The translations under genes were made by a program, and so were the position numbers. Below, one piece after another: positions 43,063 through 51,529 of a stretch of 60,379 nucleotides of DNA; positions within the stretch are counted from its first letter, which is position 1, and each line of letters starts with the position of its first letter. The stretch is from CAZOWW01 sp964583765 (GTDB lineage Bacteria > Actinomycetota > Actinomycetes > Actinomycetales > Kineosporiaceae). The stretch lies in contig CAZOWW010000015.1 in assembly GCA_964583765.1 (NCBI GenBank), forward strand, positions 1 through 60,379, written 5' to 3'. The notes under the pieces are model-generated. The model was not told the DNA's origin and searched no databases. It saw only the letters and a list, made by a program, of their open reading frames with translations.

Positions 43063-43445
43063 CCCAACCCCTTGTCTCGGATCTTCCGTTCGATGGCGTT
43101 CTCGATCTCGGCGAGGGCCCTGGGCTGCATCGCCTTGTCGGCCCGCTGCATGAACCAGCTCGCCCGGATGCTCCGGGCGGGCCAGCCGTAGTTGATGGGC
43201 CCGGCGTAGCGGACCCGGGCGCGTCCGGACATGACCACGGCCTTGTTCTTCGCCCGGTTCCCGCGCACGGACGCGGCGAGTGCACCGGTGCGGCGCGGTG
43301 CGAACGACGACGCCAGGCGTGCACCTTCCGCGGCGATGCTGCCGAAGGCGTCCTTGAGGTCCTCAACCTCCAGGCCGAGGGACTGCAGGTCGCGCACGAC
43401 CTTGTTCAGTCCCTCGATCCGGACGCCCCCGGCAGCACCGGCCAT
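43059..43445 (-). CDS. HK97 gp10-like head-tail/tail completion protein
   Basis: The 128-residue product begins MAGAAGGVRIEGLNKVVRDL and contains EGARLASSFAPRRTGALAAS and YGWPARSIRASWFMQ, the pattern of HK97 gp10-family proteins (APxxTGxLxxS, with an aromatic/basic C-terminal helix). Members join tail to head or complete the tail end. It lies within the connector and tail-tube block, overlapping the chaperone by four bases. Confidence 0.75.
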   Translation of the reverse strand: MAGAAGGVRIEGLNKVVRDLQSLGLEVEDLKDAFGSIAAEGARLASSFAPRRTGALAASVRGNRAKNKAVVMSGRARVRYAGPINYGWPARSIRASWFMQRADKAMQPRALAEIENAIERKIRDKGLG

Positions 43446-43447
43446 GG

Positions 43448-43882
43448 TCAGGCGGTGATGTCGATGACGGGCTTCGCGGTGAACTGCCACTCCACCTCGA
43501 TGGTGTTCACCGCGGTGCTGCTGGCCTTCGCGTCCCCGCCGAGGAAGTCTCCGTCGGGCTCCTTGATGGTCACCGTGCCCGTGATCTTCGGGGTGCTCGC
43601 GGACTCGGTCGTTCCGCCGTTCGGCCACAGCTCGACCGCGACGTCGTCACCGGCGTTGTCCCACGCCTGGTACCACAACGAGGATGAGTCGATGTTCTGC
43701 CGGATCTTCATCTTCAGGGTGTACTGACGGGCACCGCCGGACAGGGCCTGAGCGAACGAGACGAAGTCCGAGTCGGAATCGCCAGCCGCAATGACGACGG
43801 ACGACACCTCGTCGGTGTAGTCCACGCTCGGAGTGCCGAGCTTGAGAACCATCTTGCGGGTGCCGATGACGACGTCAGCCAT
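43448..43882 (-). CDS. Major tail (tube) protein
   Basis: The 144-residue product is beta-rich (KMVLKLGTPSVDYTDEVSSV, ARQYTLKMKIRQNIDSSSLW, ITGTVTIKEPDGDFLGGDAK, VEWQFTAKPVIDITA). It has the order of strands and length expected of siphovirus tube subunits and sits at the conserved place before the chaperones. The GDFLGGDAK segment followed by VNTIEVEWQFTA is typical of actinophage tube proteins. Confidence 0.8.
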   Translation of the reverse strand: MADVVIGTRKMVLKLGTPSVDYTDEVSSVVIAAGDSDSDFVSFAQALSGGARQYTLKMKIRQNIDSSSLWYQAWDNAGDDVAVELWPNGGTTESASTPKITGTVTIKEPDGDFLGGDAKASSTAVNTIEVEWQFTAKPVIDITA

Positions 43883-44252
43883 TGGGATCCACCTCCGTTG
43901 TGAGACCTATCGTTGCCCCGTACAGAGGCGTGTTGTTCGTTCCGGTGAGCACAGAGGCCGCTTCAACGACCACATCGGCCACGTTCAGGTTCTCCGCACG
44001 GGTAAGGGCGTCGATCCAGGCAATGGCGTCGTTCTCCAGCCTTTCCTCAGCCTTCACCTCGTCCGGTCCGAGGATGAGGACGACGGTGAGTGAGACGGTC
44101 GAGCAGCGAAAGTCCGACGGCTCCAGCCGGGTCAGGATCACCCACCCGTCGCCTGCCTTGGGTGCGCCGCTGAACGGGCGCGAGCGCACGGTGTAGCCGT
44201 TCACCGACGAGACGACCGTGGCGACCTCTGTGCGGGTATCGGCGAGGTTCAT
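43875..44252 (-). CDS. Probable tail terminator / neck protein
   Basis: The 125-residue product (MNLADTRTEVATVVSSVNGY, VILTRLEPSDFRCSTVSLTV, GPDEVKAEERLENDAIAWID) is of the size and position of tail-terminator (gpU-like) proteins, between the head-tail connector and the tube. The start is ATG 44252. It overlaps both neighbours slightly. Assignment is by position and size rather than a strong signature. Confidence 0.55.
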   Translation of the reverse strand: MNLADTRTEVATVVSSVNGYTVRSRPFSGAPKAGDGWVILTRLEPSDFRCSTVSLTVVLILGPDEVKAEERLENDAIAWIDALTRAENLNVADVVVEAASVLTGTNNTPLYGATIGLTTEVDPNG

Positions 44253-44557
44253 CCGACGGTCCTGCGCCGGTAGGGGGCCTCCAGGCGGGCGATCTCGGCG
44301 TCGACCGTCGGGACCCGAGCGGACGTTCCGCCACCCTCGAACGAGGTGAACGTGGCCACGGGGACCGAGCGGGCGGCCAGGTTGCGGGCCACGCGCCGCT
44401 TGAGGGCCTGGGCGAGGTCCGCGGGGTACACCTGGGGGATCCGGCACCGGGCGGCCTGCGCGGCGGTCTCGGCGTCCAGGGCGTCCTGGATGTCCTCGTC
44501 GGCCGCGGACGTCTCGCCGAGGTAGGCCGTCACGGCGTCCAGGTCGGGGACGTCCAC
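44249..44557 (-). CDS. Probable head-tail connector (gp6-like)
   Basis: The 102-residue product (VDVPDLDAVTAYLGETSAAD, ALDAETAAQAARCRIPQVYP, LAQALKRRVARNLAARSVPV) is a small helical protein immediately after the capsid gene, as HK97 gp6/SPP1 gp15-type connectors are. The GTG start at 44557 has AAGGAG upstream. The LKRRVARNLA helix is typical of that family. Confidence 0.65.
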   Translation of the reverse strand: MDVPDLDAVTAYLGETSAADEDIQDALDAETAAQAARCRIPQVYPADLAQALKRRVARNLAARSVPVATFTSFEGGGTSARVPTVDAEIARLEAPYRRRTVG

Positions 44558-44637
44558 GCTGTGCTCCTTCCGTTCCGTCGTCCTGGGTGGCCACCCGCGC
44601 CGGGGGTTGGGAGCCGGTGCGGGTGGCCAGTACGGGA

Positions 44638-47631
44638 TCAGGCCGCCGAGTCGTAGATGACCTGGCGCACACCGGCGATGTCGGTGTTCGCGAGCGCCTT
44701 GTAGCCCCACACCGCGAGGTCGACCATCGCCACCGGGGCGTAGGAGCCGTCCGCTGCGGTCCCGGAGAACTCCAGCCGGGTCGGGGCGGTGGCCCAGCCC
44801 CACACCACGGACGGGTCGAACAGCCACGAGTTGTTCGGGCTGCCGGCCGTGGAGGCGAGCGACCACGCGGGCGAGGCGATGACCCCGGACAGGTCGAGCT
44901 GCCGGAACCGGGCCGACGCGGTGCCGTTGGTGTTCACCGGCCCGATGATCGGGAACAGCTTCCGCTTCGAGCCGTCGACGGCATCGACGAACTGCTTGTA
45001 GAGGACCTTCTCGACGAAGAACGCGGAGAAGTCGTAGCCCCGGGCGAACTGGAGCTCGGCCAGGGCGGCATCCCAGAGGCCAGCCAGGACGTCGTTGGCG
45101 GACGCCGTGGTCAGCGTGATGTCGGTGGCGGCGGTCAGCGTGTTCAGGAACGTCGCGGCCGCGGACTCCAGCCCCTCGTTCCACGACTGGCGCATCTTGT
45201 TCCAGATCAGCGTCGACACGGCCGGGTTGCCGCCCATGTCCCACACCTCGCGGGTGATCGACGCCTTCCCGCTGATCGCGGTTGGGGTGACGGTCTGGCT
45301 GGTCGTGGTGTACGAGCCCGGAGCCGGCTCGGTCCCCTCGGTGTGGGCACCGACGAGGCCGGAGGCCGTGTTGAACTTCGGGAACGCGAACGGCTGGACA
45401 CCGTTCGGCGGGGCGCCCCGGTTGATCGCCGCCCAGATCGGGTACTTGTAGTCCGGGGTGTCGACCCACATGTCCGGGCGGTTGGTCGTGGGGTTGAGCT
45501 CGTTCACGTCGCCCGCGGACACGGTCGAGTTGGTGAACGCTGTTCCGAACAGGGCAGCGACCCGGCGTCCGGCGTCGGTGCTGGCCCGGGCAAGGTCGAA
45601 GTCACCGGACCGCTGGCAGTTGAGCAGGTCGGCGGAGAACAGGTTCTCGCCGGTGGTGAAGTTCCCGCCCCGGTCGAACCGGTACGGCAGGGGCTCGCGG
45701 ACCTGCATGGTCTGCGTGGCACTCCGGTTCGGGTTGACCACGGCGGGCCGCTCGGAGCCGGACAACTCGGCGCGGACGGCTGCCCGCACGTCGTCGAGGG
45801 TGAACGACTGGGTGGCCGGCGCGCCGGCCGGGGCGGCGGGAGCCTGCGGCTCGGTCGTCGCGTCGGGGTCCATGACGTGGTCCTTTCCGGAGTGCGTGGA
45901 CGCGGCCACGGACGTGAGCCGCGCGTCGTCGAAGGCGGGGGTTGCGGTGAGCGCCGCGCCGGTCAGGCGGGCCTTGGTCACCAGGAACACCGACGGGTCA
46001 ACCGGGTCGGTGGTGTAGTCGAGGATGTCCACCTCGGCGGACAGGCCGTCCAGGGCGCCGTCCTCGGCCAGTTCGAGGGCCTGGTCCCCGGGCAGGCCGC
46101 GAGCGACCTTGAACGAGGCAGTCACGCCGCTGTCGGTCTCACCCACGTCGGTGGCCGCGCCCAGCAGGGCGGCCCGGTCGTGGTCGCGGTTCAACTTCAC
46201 GCGGGAGACGGCCGACCGGTTCCACTCCACCGACCCGGTGGAGAACCTCCACCGGCCGTCCCGGTTGGTACCCACGGGCCCGAACGGGATCAGCGTGCCG
46301 GTGACCTTGCGGCGGGTCTTGTCGGCGGCGAACGTGGTCGTCCCGCCGTCGGGGAAGTCCAGCGTGACCCCGGACGGCCCGGACAGGGCCAGGCGGAGCG
46401 GAGCGGTGTTCTGCTGCGGCACGGGCGTGCCTCCCTGAGGTGCGGTCGGGACGGACGGAGCGGGGACCTTGTCCAGCTCGCGGCGCTGGGCCGGGCTCAG
46501 CGGGGCCATGCCCTCCCGGTCGCGGATCTCGTCACGGGTGATGGCCTTGAGCCCGGCCAGGGTCTGCGCTTGGTTGGCGCGGGTCAGCGGGTCGGCCTTG
46601 AGGTAGTCGTCCAGGTCGAACGCGACCCGGTACCCGCGGCGGGTGACGTCGTTCATGGACAGCCGGTCGGTGATCGCACGCATGTACGGGGCGAGGACGT
46701 CGTTGATCCGGTCCTGCCGGCGGTCCGTGGCGTTCTGGTACGTCCGCGACGTGGTGTTGATGCCGAGGTCCTCGGGGTCCAGGCCGATCGCGTTGGCGAT
46801 GTCCAGGGAGGCACGGGCCTGCAGCGCCACGAGCTGGAGGTCGGCCGGGGACATGACCTGCACGGTGTTGTAGGTCAGCGAGGCCGGCACGTAGGCGGTG
46901 GTGCCCGCCTGCCTGGCCTGCTGCCACTCGGTGAGGATGTCGGTGATGTCGGCGTCCTCGGCCGGGTCCGCGTCCCCCGACGGTGTGAAGTAGTCCAGGG
47001 GCCGTGGGTTGCCCGCGTACAGCTCGGCGGCCAACTCCAGCTTCACGGCCCGCTGGATCGCCCGGCGTGCGGAGCTGAGCAGGGGCGGGTTCGGGGAGTC
47101 GAACCGGATCATGTCTCGGCCGGGGACCGGCTGCCCATCCACCCACACCGCGCCCGAGGGATCCACGCCGGACGGCATGGTGTTCAGCCCGGGCGCCCCG
47201 TCCGGCGGGACCAGGGACACCCGGGAGGTGTCCACGTGCTGCGCGGACGACGGGAAGTCGTTCCACCCCCGGGTGGTGACTCTCAGCCACCCAATGCCGT
47301 CGAACAGGAGGTCCTCGGCGAGCATCGCCACGGTGATCACGTTCGGGACCTGCGGGTCGATCTGGTCGAGCAGACCGGAGCGCTCCCGGGCATTCGAGGG
47401 CCCGTACTGGGTCAACGGAAGCGTGGCGATCGAGCAGATGAGGTTCCTGCCCCGCAGCACTGCGGGGACCTGCAGGGCGCTGTCACGGGAGTAGCTCAGA
47501 GTCCAGCCGGCCGAAGCGAGTGCGGTCACGATCCGGTCAACCGGGTCGTACGGCTCAGAGGCGAACGACTGCGCGTGATCGCGGGCAGAGCCCATCACGA
47601 ACCGGAGTCGGTCGCGGATTCCCACGACCAC
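44638..47631 (-). CDS. Portal-protease-major capsid fusion polyprotein
   Basis: One uninterrupted 997-residue frame holds three normally separate proteins. Residues ~1-400 are an HK97-type portal (AVLRGRNLICSIATLPLTQY, LLFDGIGWLRV, IANAIGLDPEDLGINTTSRT, RMRA-like RRQDRINDVLAPYMRAIT). Residues ~405-585 are an S78-type prohead protease with catalytic His484 in LNRDHDRAALLG and Ser531 in DGLSAEVDI. Residues ~587-997 are an HK97-fold major capsid protein with an N-terminal helical scaffold-like region. It starts at GTG 47631 or 47625, 14 bp after terL. An internal ATG at 45873 (residue 587) has an AAGGA box and could make capsid alone. Confidence 0.85.
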   Translation of the reverse strand: MVVGIRDRLRFVMGSARDHAQSFASEPYDPVDRIVTALASAGWTLSYSRDSALQVPAVLRGRNLICSIATLPLTQYGPSNARERSGLLDQIDPQVPNVITVAMLAEDLLFDGIGWLRVTTRGWNDFPSSAQHVDTSRVSLVPPDGAPGLNTMPSGVDPSGAVWVDGQPVPGRDMIRFDSPNPPLLSSARRAIQRAVKLELAAELYAGNPRPLDYFTPSGDADPAEDADITDILTEWQQARQAGTTAYVPASLTYNTVQVMSPADLQLVALQARASLDIANAIGLDPEDLGINTTSRTYQNATDRRQDRINDVLAPYMRAITDRLSMNDVTRRGYRVAFDLDDYLKADPLTRANQAQTLAGLKAITRDEIRDREGMAPLSPAQRRELDKVPAPSVPTAPQGGTPVPQQNTAPLRLALSGPSGVTLDFPDGGTTTFAADKTRRKVTGTLIPFGPVGTNRDGRWRFSTGSVEWNRSAVSRVKLNRDHDRAALLGAATDVGETDSGVTASFKVARGLPGDQALELAEDGALDGLSAEVDILDYTTDPVDPSVFLVTKARLTGAALTATPAFDDARLTSVAASTHSGKDHVMDPDATTEPQAPAAPAGAPATQSFTLDDVRAAVRAELSGSERPAVVNPNRSATQTMQVREPLPYRFDRGGNFTTGENLFSADLLNCQRSGDFDLARASTDAGRRVAALFGTAFTNSTVSAGDVNELNPTTNRPDMWVDTPDYKYPIWAAINRGAPPNGVQPFAFPKFNTASGLVGAHTEGTEPAPGSYTTTSQTVTPTAISGKASITREVWDMGGNPAVSTLIWNKMRQSWNEGLESAAATFLNTLTAATDITLTTASANDVLAGLWDAALAELQFARGYDFSAFFVEKVLYKQFVDAVDGSKRKLFPIIGPVNTNGTASARFRQLDLSGVIASPAWSLASTAGSPNNSWLFDPSVVWGWATAPTRLEFSGTAADGSYAPVAMVDLAVWGYKALANTDIAGVRQVIYDSAA
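45873..45890 (-). promoter_or_regulatory. Possible internal translation start of the capsid domain
   Basis: The minus strand reads GGAAAGGACCACGTC followed by ATG at 45873, in frame with the fusion, exactly at the boundary between the protease and the capsid region. Initiation here would yield a 411-residue capsid protein. It would solve the stoichiometry problem of a 1:1 portal-capsid fusion. Confidence 0.5.
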
Positions 47632-47645
47632 AATTCTAGTGCTAT

Positions 47646-49256
47646 CTAGCGTGAATCCGATACTCCCGGACGCCGTGCAGTGATGATCCTCGGGCGCCCG
47701 ACACCCGCCGGCAGCGTCCGGGCCAGGTGCGCCGCAGCCGAGGCCGCGTACAGGGCATCGACCCACCCGTCCCGCGGGCGGATGAACACCCACGCGTCCC
47801 CGCGCCGGCCCTTCTCGGCCGTGCCCACCTGCGCGGTCAGAAGCGGGTCCCCCGAGTGCCGCAGCTCGCCCGTGCGCACGAGGTCCGCGAATCCCATGCA
47901 CACCTGGGTGACCTCCGCCCGGATCGCCTCGACCTTCACCCCGGCCGGAGGCCATGGGGAGCGGGTCCCGCGCTCGGCCAGCGATGCGGCCACCGACGCC
48001 CCGGGACCGGATGGCAGCCACCCCACGACCCGCGGGCGGATCCGGGCCACCAGGCCGGGAAGTTGCGCCCGCAGGTCCTTCGTCGCGCTCGGACCCGTCC
48101 ACGCCTTGACCCCGTCCAGGCGCACCATGCCCTCAGCGTCCACAGCAGCCGCGTAGACGGTCGCGTGCAGCCCGTCCGGGGCCACGTCCCACGCGAGGGC
48201 CAGGCGGTCCCGCAGGGCGTCCAGGGGCTGCGCCGGGTGCTCCGGTGTCGGGCCCAGGGCGGCCCAGCGCACCGCGTCCAGCGCGGGCGTCATCCGGCGC
48301 ACCCGCTGGCACAGCACCTCGGTGCGGAACCCTGCCTCCTCCTCGCCACCCTTCAGGCGCGCCTGCCGGGCCGGGCCCAGCAGGGTGTCCCAGTCGATGC
48401 GCCGGCCCACGTTCGGGTTCGCCGCCGCGAGCGCATCCGGGTCGTCCAGGTCGCACCCGTCCGGGCCCGACCACTCCATGAGCCCCAGCCGGCGGTCCCC
48501 GTCCCCGTGCGCGATGAACGCGAGCGCATCGTCCCGCAGGCTGTTGAGCACCAGCGAGGTGTCATCACCCTGGTTCGAGATGAAGAACGCCTGCCCGAAC
48601 GGCCGGGCGTTCATCGCCGGGTACGCCGCGTTGTACGCCTCCCACGACGCCTGCTCGCGCAGCTCGTCGGAGATCAGCCGGTCGATGCTCAAGGACCGGC
48701 CACCACGCCGGTTCGATGCCGCGATCTTGTACCGGCACCGGTCGGATGTCGTCAGGCACTGCTCACCATTGGCCCGGCGCACGCCGTTCGAGGGCACCAG
48801 TACCGACAGGGCCTCGACCGTCTCGGCCGACTCCACCGCCTTTTCCCATGACTCCCGGGCGTAGTCCAGGTTCGTGGACATCCCCACCACGAGCTTGTGC
48901 TGCTCGACGAAGAGCCAGAACAGGGCCAGGACCTTCAGCAGGTGCGTCTTCCCGTTCTGCCGGGACACCAGGATTAGCAGCCGCCGGAACCTCGGACGAC
49001 CGTCCGCCAGCAGTTCCCCGCCGTGGATCGCCGCCCACCGCTGCCACGGGTCCAGGGGCTCACACAGGACCTCCTCGGCGAACGCCTCGACCGCGAACCC
49101 GTAGGACGTCGACGGCGTGAGCGCGCACCCGCACCCGCACGGCCCCGGGACCCCGGTGACCAGGGGAGGAGTGAACTGTCGGGGGAGCGTGCTACCGAGC
49201 GGCAGCGCGCTCGGCCCGCAGTCGGGCGAGGGCGTCACCAGCAGGGTTGCCGGCAC
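47646..49256 (-). CDS. terL: Terminase large subunit
   Basis: TerL is the ATP-driven motor and nuclease that packages phage DNA. The ~536-residue product has Walker A in LILVSRQNGKTHLLKVLALF, the coupling strand VVGMSTNLDYARESWEKAVE, Walker B in SIDRLISDELREQASWEAYN, and the RNase-H-like nuclease beginning with LALAWDVAPDGLHATVYAAA. I chose the GTG at 49256, with GGGAGG eight bases upstream; a GTG three codons earlier is possible. It overlaps terS by 65 bases and leads into the fused portal gene. Confidence 0.92.
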   Translation of the reverse strand: MPATLLVTPSPDCGPSALPLGSTLPRQFTPPLVTGVPGPCGCGCALTPSTSYGFAVEAFAEEVLCEPLDPWQRWAAIHGGELLADGRPRFRRLLILVSRQNGKTHLLKVLALFWLFVEQHKLVVGMSTNLDYARESWEKAVESAETVEALSVLVPSNGVRRANGEQCLTTSDRCRYKIAASNRRGGRSLSIDRLISDELREQASWEAYNAAYPAMNARPFGQAFFISNQGDDTSLVLNSLRDDALAFIAHGDGDRRLGLMEWSGPDGCDLDDPDALAAANPNVGRRIDWDTLLGPARQARLKGGEEEAGFRTEVLCQRVRRMTPALDAVRWAALGPTPEHPAQPLDALRDRLALAWDVAPDGLHATVYAAAVDAEGMVRLDGVKAWTGPSATKDLRAQLPGLVARIRPRVVGWLPSGPGASVAASLAERGTRSPWPPAGVKVEAIRAEVTQVCMGFADLVRTGELRHSGDPLLTAQVGTAEKGRRGDAWVFIRPRDGWVDALYAASAAAHLARTLPAGVGRPRIITARRPGVSDSR

Positions 49257-49575
49257 CGGGCACACCTCCCTTCGTGGTCGCGGCCCGCGACTGCGGGGAC
49301 ATCCCCAGCGCCGCGAGCGCCGCCAGGAGCTTCGGGCCCAGGTCCGCGGCCACCTGCTGCGCGTCAACCTTCGCCTTCAGCCTCGCCACCACGGCCGCGG
49401 TGCCTTCGTCCTCCGGGCGCACGGCGTCCAGCTCCTGGGCGACCTGCTCGGCTTCCTCGATCAGCGCTGCGTACCGGCGTGCCAGGGCCACTGTCGCTCC
49501 GTCCCGAGTGAGGAACTGGGCGTCCCTGAGCGAACGGGTCAACGCGAGGTCGAGGCGGGGCGAACGCGCTGCCAT
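49192..49575 (-). CDS. terS: Probable terminase small subunit
   Basis: The 127-residue helical product (LDLALTRSLRDAQFLTRDGA, VALARRYAALIEEAEQVAQE, LDAVRPEDEGTAAVVARLKA, LGPKLLAALAALGMSPQSRA) is of P27/actinophage small-terminase type: a helical oligomerisation core followed by a flexible basic tail. It precedes terL and overlaps it. TerS recognises the packaging start on phage DNA. Confidence 0.7.
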   Translation of the reverse strand: MAARSPRLDLALTRSLRDAQFLTRDGATVALARRYAALIEEAEQVAQELDAVRPEDEGTAAVVARLKAKVDAQQVAADLGPKLLAALAALGMSPQSRAATTKGGVPGAGNPAGDALARLRAERAAAR

Positions 49576-49669
49576 CAGGTCACCTCCGGGGCGATCGGGG
49601 AGAGAGAGCGAACAGGCCGGGGCTGTTCCGGCACCCCATCGGACGGGGAAAATCGGACATTGTCGGCGT

Positions 49670-49930
49670 TCACCATCGGGTCACGCTCTTGAGGCCGGGG
49701 TTGTGCTTGAGGGGGTCGCCGGCCTGGTTGTTGCAGGTGGGGCAGGCGGAGATCAGGTTCGCCGGGTCGTCGCCTGCGTCCTTGCCAGCGATGTGGTGGA
49801 CCTGGGTGGCGGTGCCTGTGCATCCGTTGAGGTTGAGGCGGCAGCGGTGGTGGTCGCGGGCAAGGACAGCGGCCCGGACGCGTCGCCACGCCCTGGTGCT
49901 GCCCTTGCCCGCCCACCCATGCGTGGTCAC
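49670..49930 (-). CDS. HNH endonuclease
   Basis: The 86-residue product has the HNH fold: AVLARDHHRCRLNLNGCTGT, VHHIAGKDAGDDPANLISAC (HH then N), and PTCNNQAG, with paired zinc cysteines (C-x-x-C). HNH proteins next to terS are required for DNA packaging and cos cleavage in several long-tailed phages, so this one is probably part of the packaging machine and not a free nuclease. The start is ATG 49930 overlapping the next upstream gene's stop. Confidence 0.85.
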   Translation of the reverse strand: MTTHGWAGKGSTRAWRRVRAAVLARDHHRCRLNLNGCTGTATQVHHIAGKDAGDDPANLISACPTCNNQAGDPLKHNPGLKSVTRW

Positions 49931-50286
49931 TGCTGGCTCTGTGCGGCCCTGGTCGCGGCCCGGAGGAGCTCAGGGGCCAGATCGGTCTGCAGTTCGCTTG
50001 CGAGGGCGTCCAGGGTCTGCGTGGACAGCCCCTTGCACTCGGGGATCCCGAGGGATCGATCGGGCAGGCGCGGCAGGGAGTCGAAGTTCCCATCCCGGGT
50101 GAGCGCCGTGCGCATCAGGACCAGGGCCTTGTCGTGGCAGACGCGGGTGAGGTCGGCGGACGGGCTGGGCGTCCCGCACGCAGTGAGGGTGAGCACGGTC
50201 GCGAGCAGCACGCGCAGGGGGTAAGAACTGCTGATACCCCTGGTCGCTGGGCGCTTGCTCGATGACGTACGGCAGGCGTACCCCAT
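49927..50286 (-). CDS. Probable phage-encoded lipoprotein
   Basis: From ATG 50286 the product of about 119 residues has a basic N-terminus, a hydrophobic core and a lipobox (VLLATVLTLTAC, cysteine as first mature residue). A soluble domain with two more cysteines follows (CHDKALVLMRTALTRDGNFD, IPECKGLSTQTLDALASELQ). A GTG at 50439 in the same frame overlaps the previous gene's stop (GTGA) and would add 51 hydrophilic residues before the signal. That fits coupling but not lipoprotein export. I recognise no family. Phage lipoproteins often act in superinfection exclusion, but that is only an analogy. Confidence 0.5.
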   Translation of the reverse strand: MGYACRTSSSKRPATRGISSSYPLRVLLATVLTLTACGTPSPSADLTRVCHDKALVLMRTALTRDGNFDSLPRLPDRSLGIPECKGLSTQTLDALASELQTDLAPELLRAATRAAQSQQ

Positions 50287-50435
50287 CATGACCTCAGCAG
50301 TGCTGACCCCATCGCGAACCTGCTGGTCACCACCAGGGGTACTCACAATCCGAGTACCCTTCTCGTCCGCTCCCGCGAGGGTCTGCCTTGAGCGCAGATC
50401 CTTCGGGTCGTCGCTGCGCGCGAGCGTGAGCGTGG

Positions 50436-50759
50436 TCACGATGCGATCCCTTCGAGGACGTTCCGCTTGGTGTGGGCTGCCGTGCGCGAGCGGGTGAGCG
50501 CCGCGCGGACGAATGCGGGCATGGGAACGATCTGCTGGCTCGGGTGCTCGCGCAGGGCGGGCCGGTCGATCGGCACGGGCTTGCGGCGGTCGATGGGCGC
50601 GTTCACGGCACGGTGACCGCCGGTGGTCTCGTCGAGGATCCACACGGTGTCCTCGTCGCGTCGTCCGGGGAAGCATCGGGGGCAGCGCACGGCCCAGTTC
50701 TGGGCTTCGTGCTTGATGTAGCCGTTGTCGCAGCGGGTGCAGGGCGTCTTCGTGGTCAC
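50436..50759 (-). CDS. Small zinc-ribbon protein
   Basis: The 107-residue product opens with a zinc ribbon, TPCTRCDNGYIKHEAQNWAV followed by RCPRCFPGRRDED (two C-x-x-C pairs). It continues with a basic tail (IVPMPAFVRAALTRSRTAAH). The GTG at 50759 has a CAGGAGGC ribosome binding site. Such ribbons commonly bind DNA, RNA or a replisome partner. It lies between the replication-like gene and the lipoprotein, with four-base overlaps on both sides. Function unknown. Confidence 0.6.
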   Translation of the reverse strand: MTTKTPCTRCDNGYIKHEAQNWAVRCPRCFPGRRDEDTVWILDETTGGHRAVNAPIDRRKPVPIDRPALREHPSQQIVPMPAFVRAALTRSRTAAHTKRNVLEGIAS

Positions 50760-51529
50760 GATGCCTCCTGGATCCAGGCGGGGACGTCGTCGCGTCGGTG
50801 GGGGGTCGCCTTGCGCAGGCGTGCGCGGACGACGGTCAGGGCGTCGTCTGCTGTGTCGAGCTGGGGCTCGGTGATGCGCTTGACCTCGCGGTAGCCGGAC
50901 CACGGATCGCCCTTGCCGAGCCGGTAGGACCACGCCAGGAGCTCAGCAGCGTCCAGGGGCAGTCGGCAGTCGCGCTGGAGGTTGATGCACGCGCGCTTGG
51001 CGTTCTCGTGGTTCTGGTGGCGCAGGTGGCCGTCGGTGCCCTTGGGAGCGTCGTTCTTCCCCTCCCTGCTGTTCCGGCCGGGACGTGGCGGTGCGGTGCG
51101 CGGCGCGGGGGGTAGGGGGGTAGTTGTCTTCTTCTCGGTAGTAACTACAGGGCCTGGTTTTCCGACGGTCGGAAACTCAGGCGCCTGAAAACCCGTCGTC
51201 GGTACGACCTGCGGGTTCGCACCGCTGGGGGTGTCGTGGACGACAGTCTCGGTGTTCCACACCTTCTTCCCGGTAGGCGTGGTGACCTGGGCACGGATCC
51301 GCTCGATGTACCCCGCCTGTTCGAGTTCGCGGAGTGCGGCGCGTATGGCGTCCCGGCCTTCGGTGCCTTCCTTGGCGAGCTGTTCCGAGTCGGTGCGCCA
51401 GTTGTCCGGGCGGCTGAGGATCGCCGCGAGGACGCCGCGTGCCCGGTAGGACAGGCGGGTGTCTCGCAGGACCTCGTCGCGGATGAGGGTGAAGCCGCTC
51501 TCGGGGCGCGGGGCGCGGCGGATGCTCAT
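50756..51529 (-). CDS. Helix-turn-helix phage replication-initiator-like protein
   Basis: The 257-residue product has an N-terminal winged helix-turn-helix: RAPRPESGFTLIRDEVLRDT, LSYRARGVLAAILSRPDNWR, GRDAIRAALRELEQAGYIER. It continues with a Pro/Thr/Lys-rich linker and a C-terminal segment (LPLDAAELLAWSYRLGKGDP). This architecture is common in actinophage and ICE early genes thought to bind the replication origin or control early expression. It is the best replication candidate in the element. No helicase or primase accompanies it. It overlaps both neighbours by four bases. Confidence 0.6.
   Translation of the reverse strand: MSIRRAPRPESGFTLIRDEVLRDTRLSYRARGVLAAILSRPDNWRTDSEQLAKEGTEGRDAIRAALRELEQAGYIERIRAQVTTPTGKKVWNTETVVHDTPSGANPQVVPTTGFQAPEFPTVGKPGPVVTTEKKTTTPLPPAPRTAPPRPGRNSREGKNDAPKGTDGHLRHQNHENAKRACINLQRDCRLPLDAAELLAWSYRLGKGDPWSGYREVKRITEPQLDTADDALTVVRARLRKATPHRRDDVPAWIQEAS

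Noticed and set aside
44587..47649. A 1020-codon plus-strand open frame opposite the capsid fusion
   Set aside because: Low-complexity Gly/Arg/Val composition and no ribosome binding site; the minus strand has three clear phage domains.
47631..48102. Longer start for the fused portal gene inside terL
   Set aside because: The upstream codons lie wholly inside terL in another frame and have no portal similarity; the portal sequence begins about 47631.
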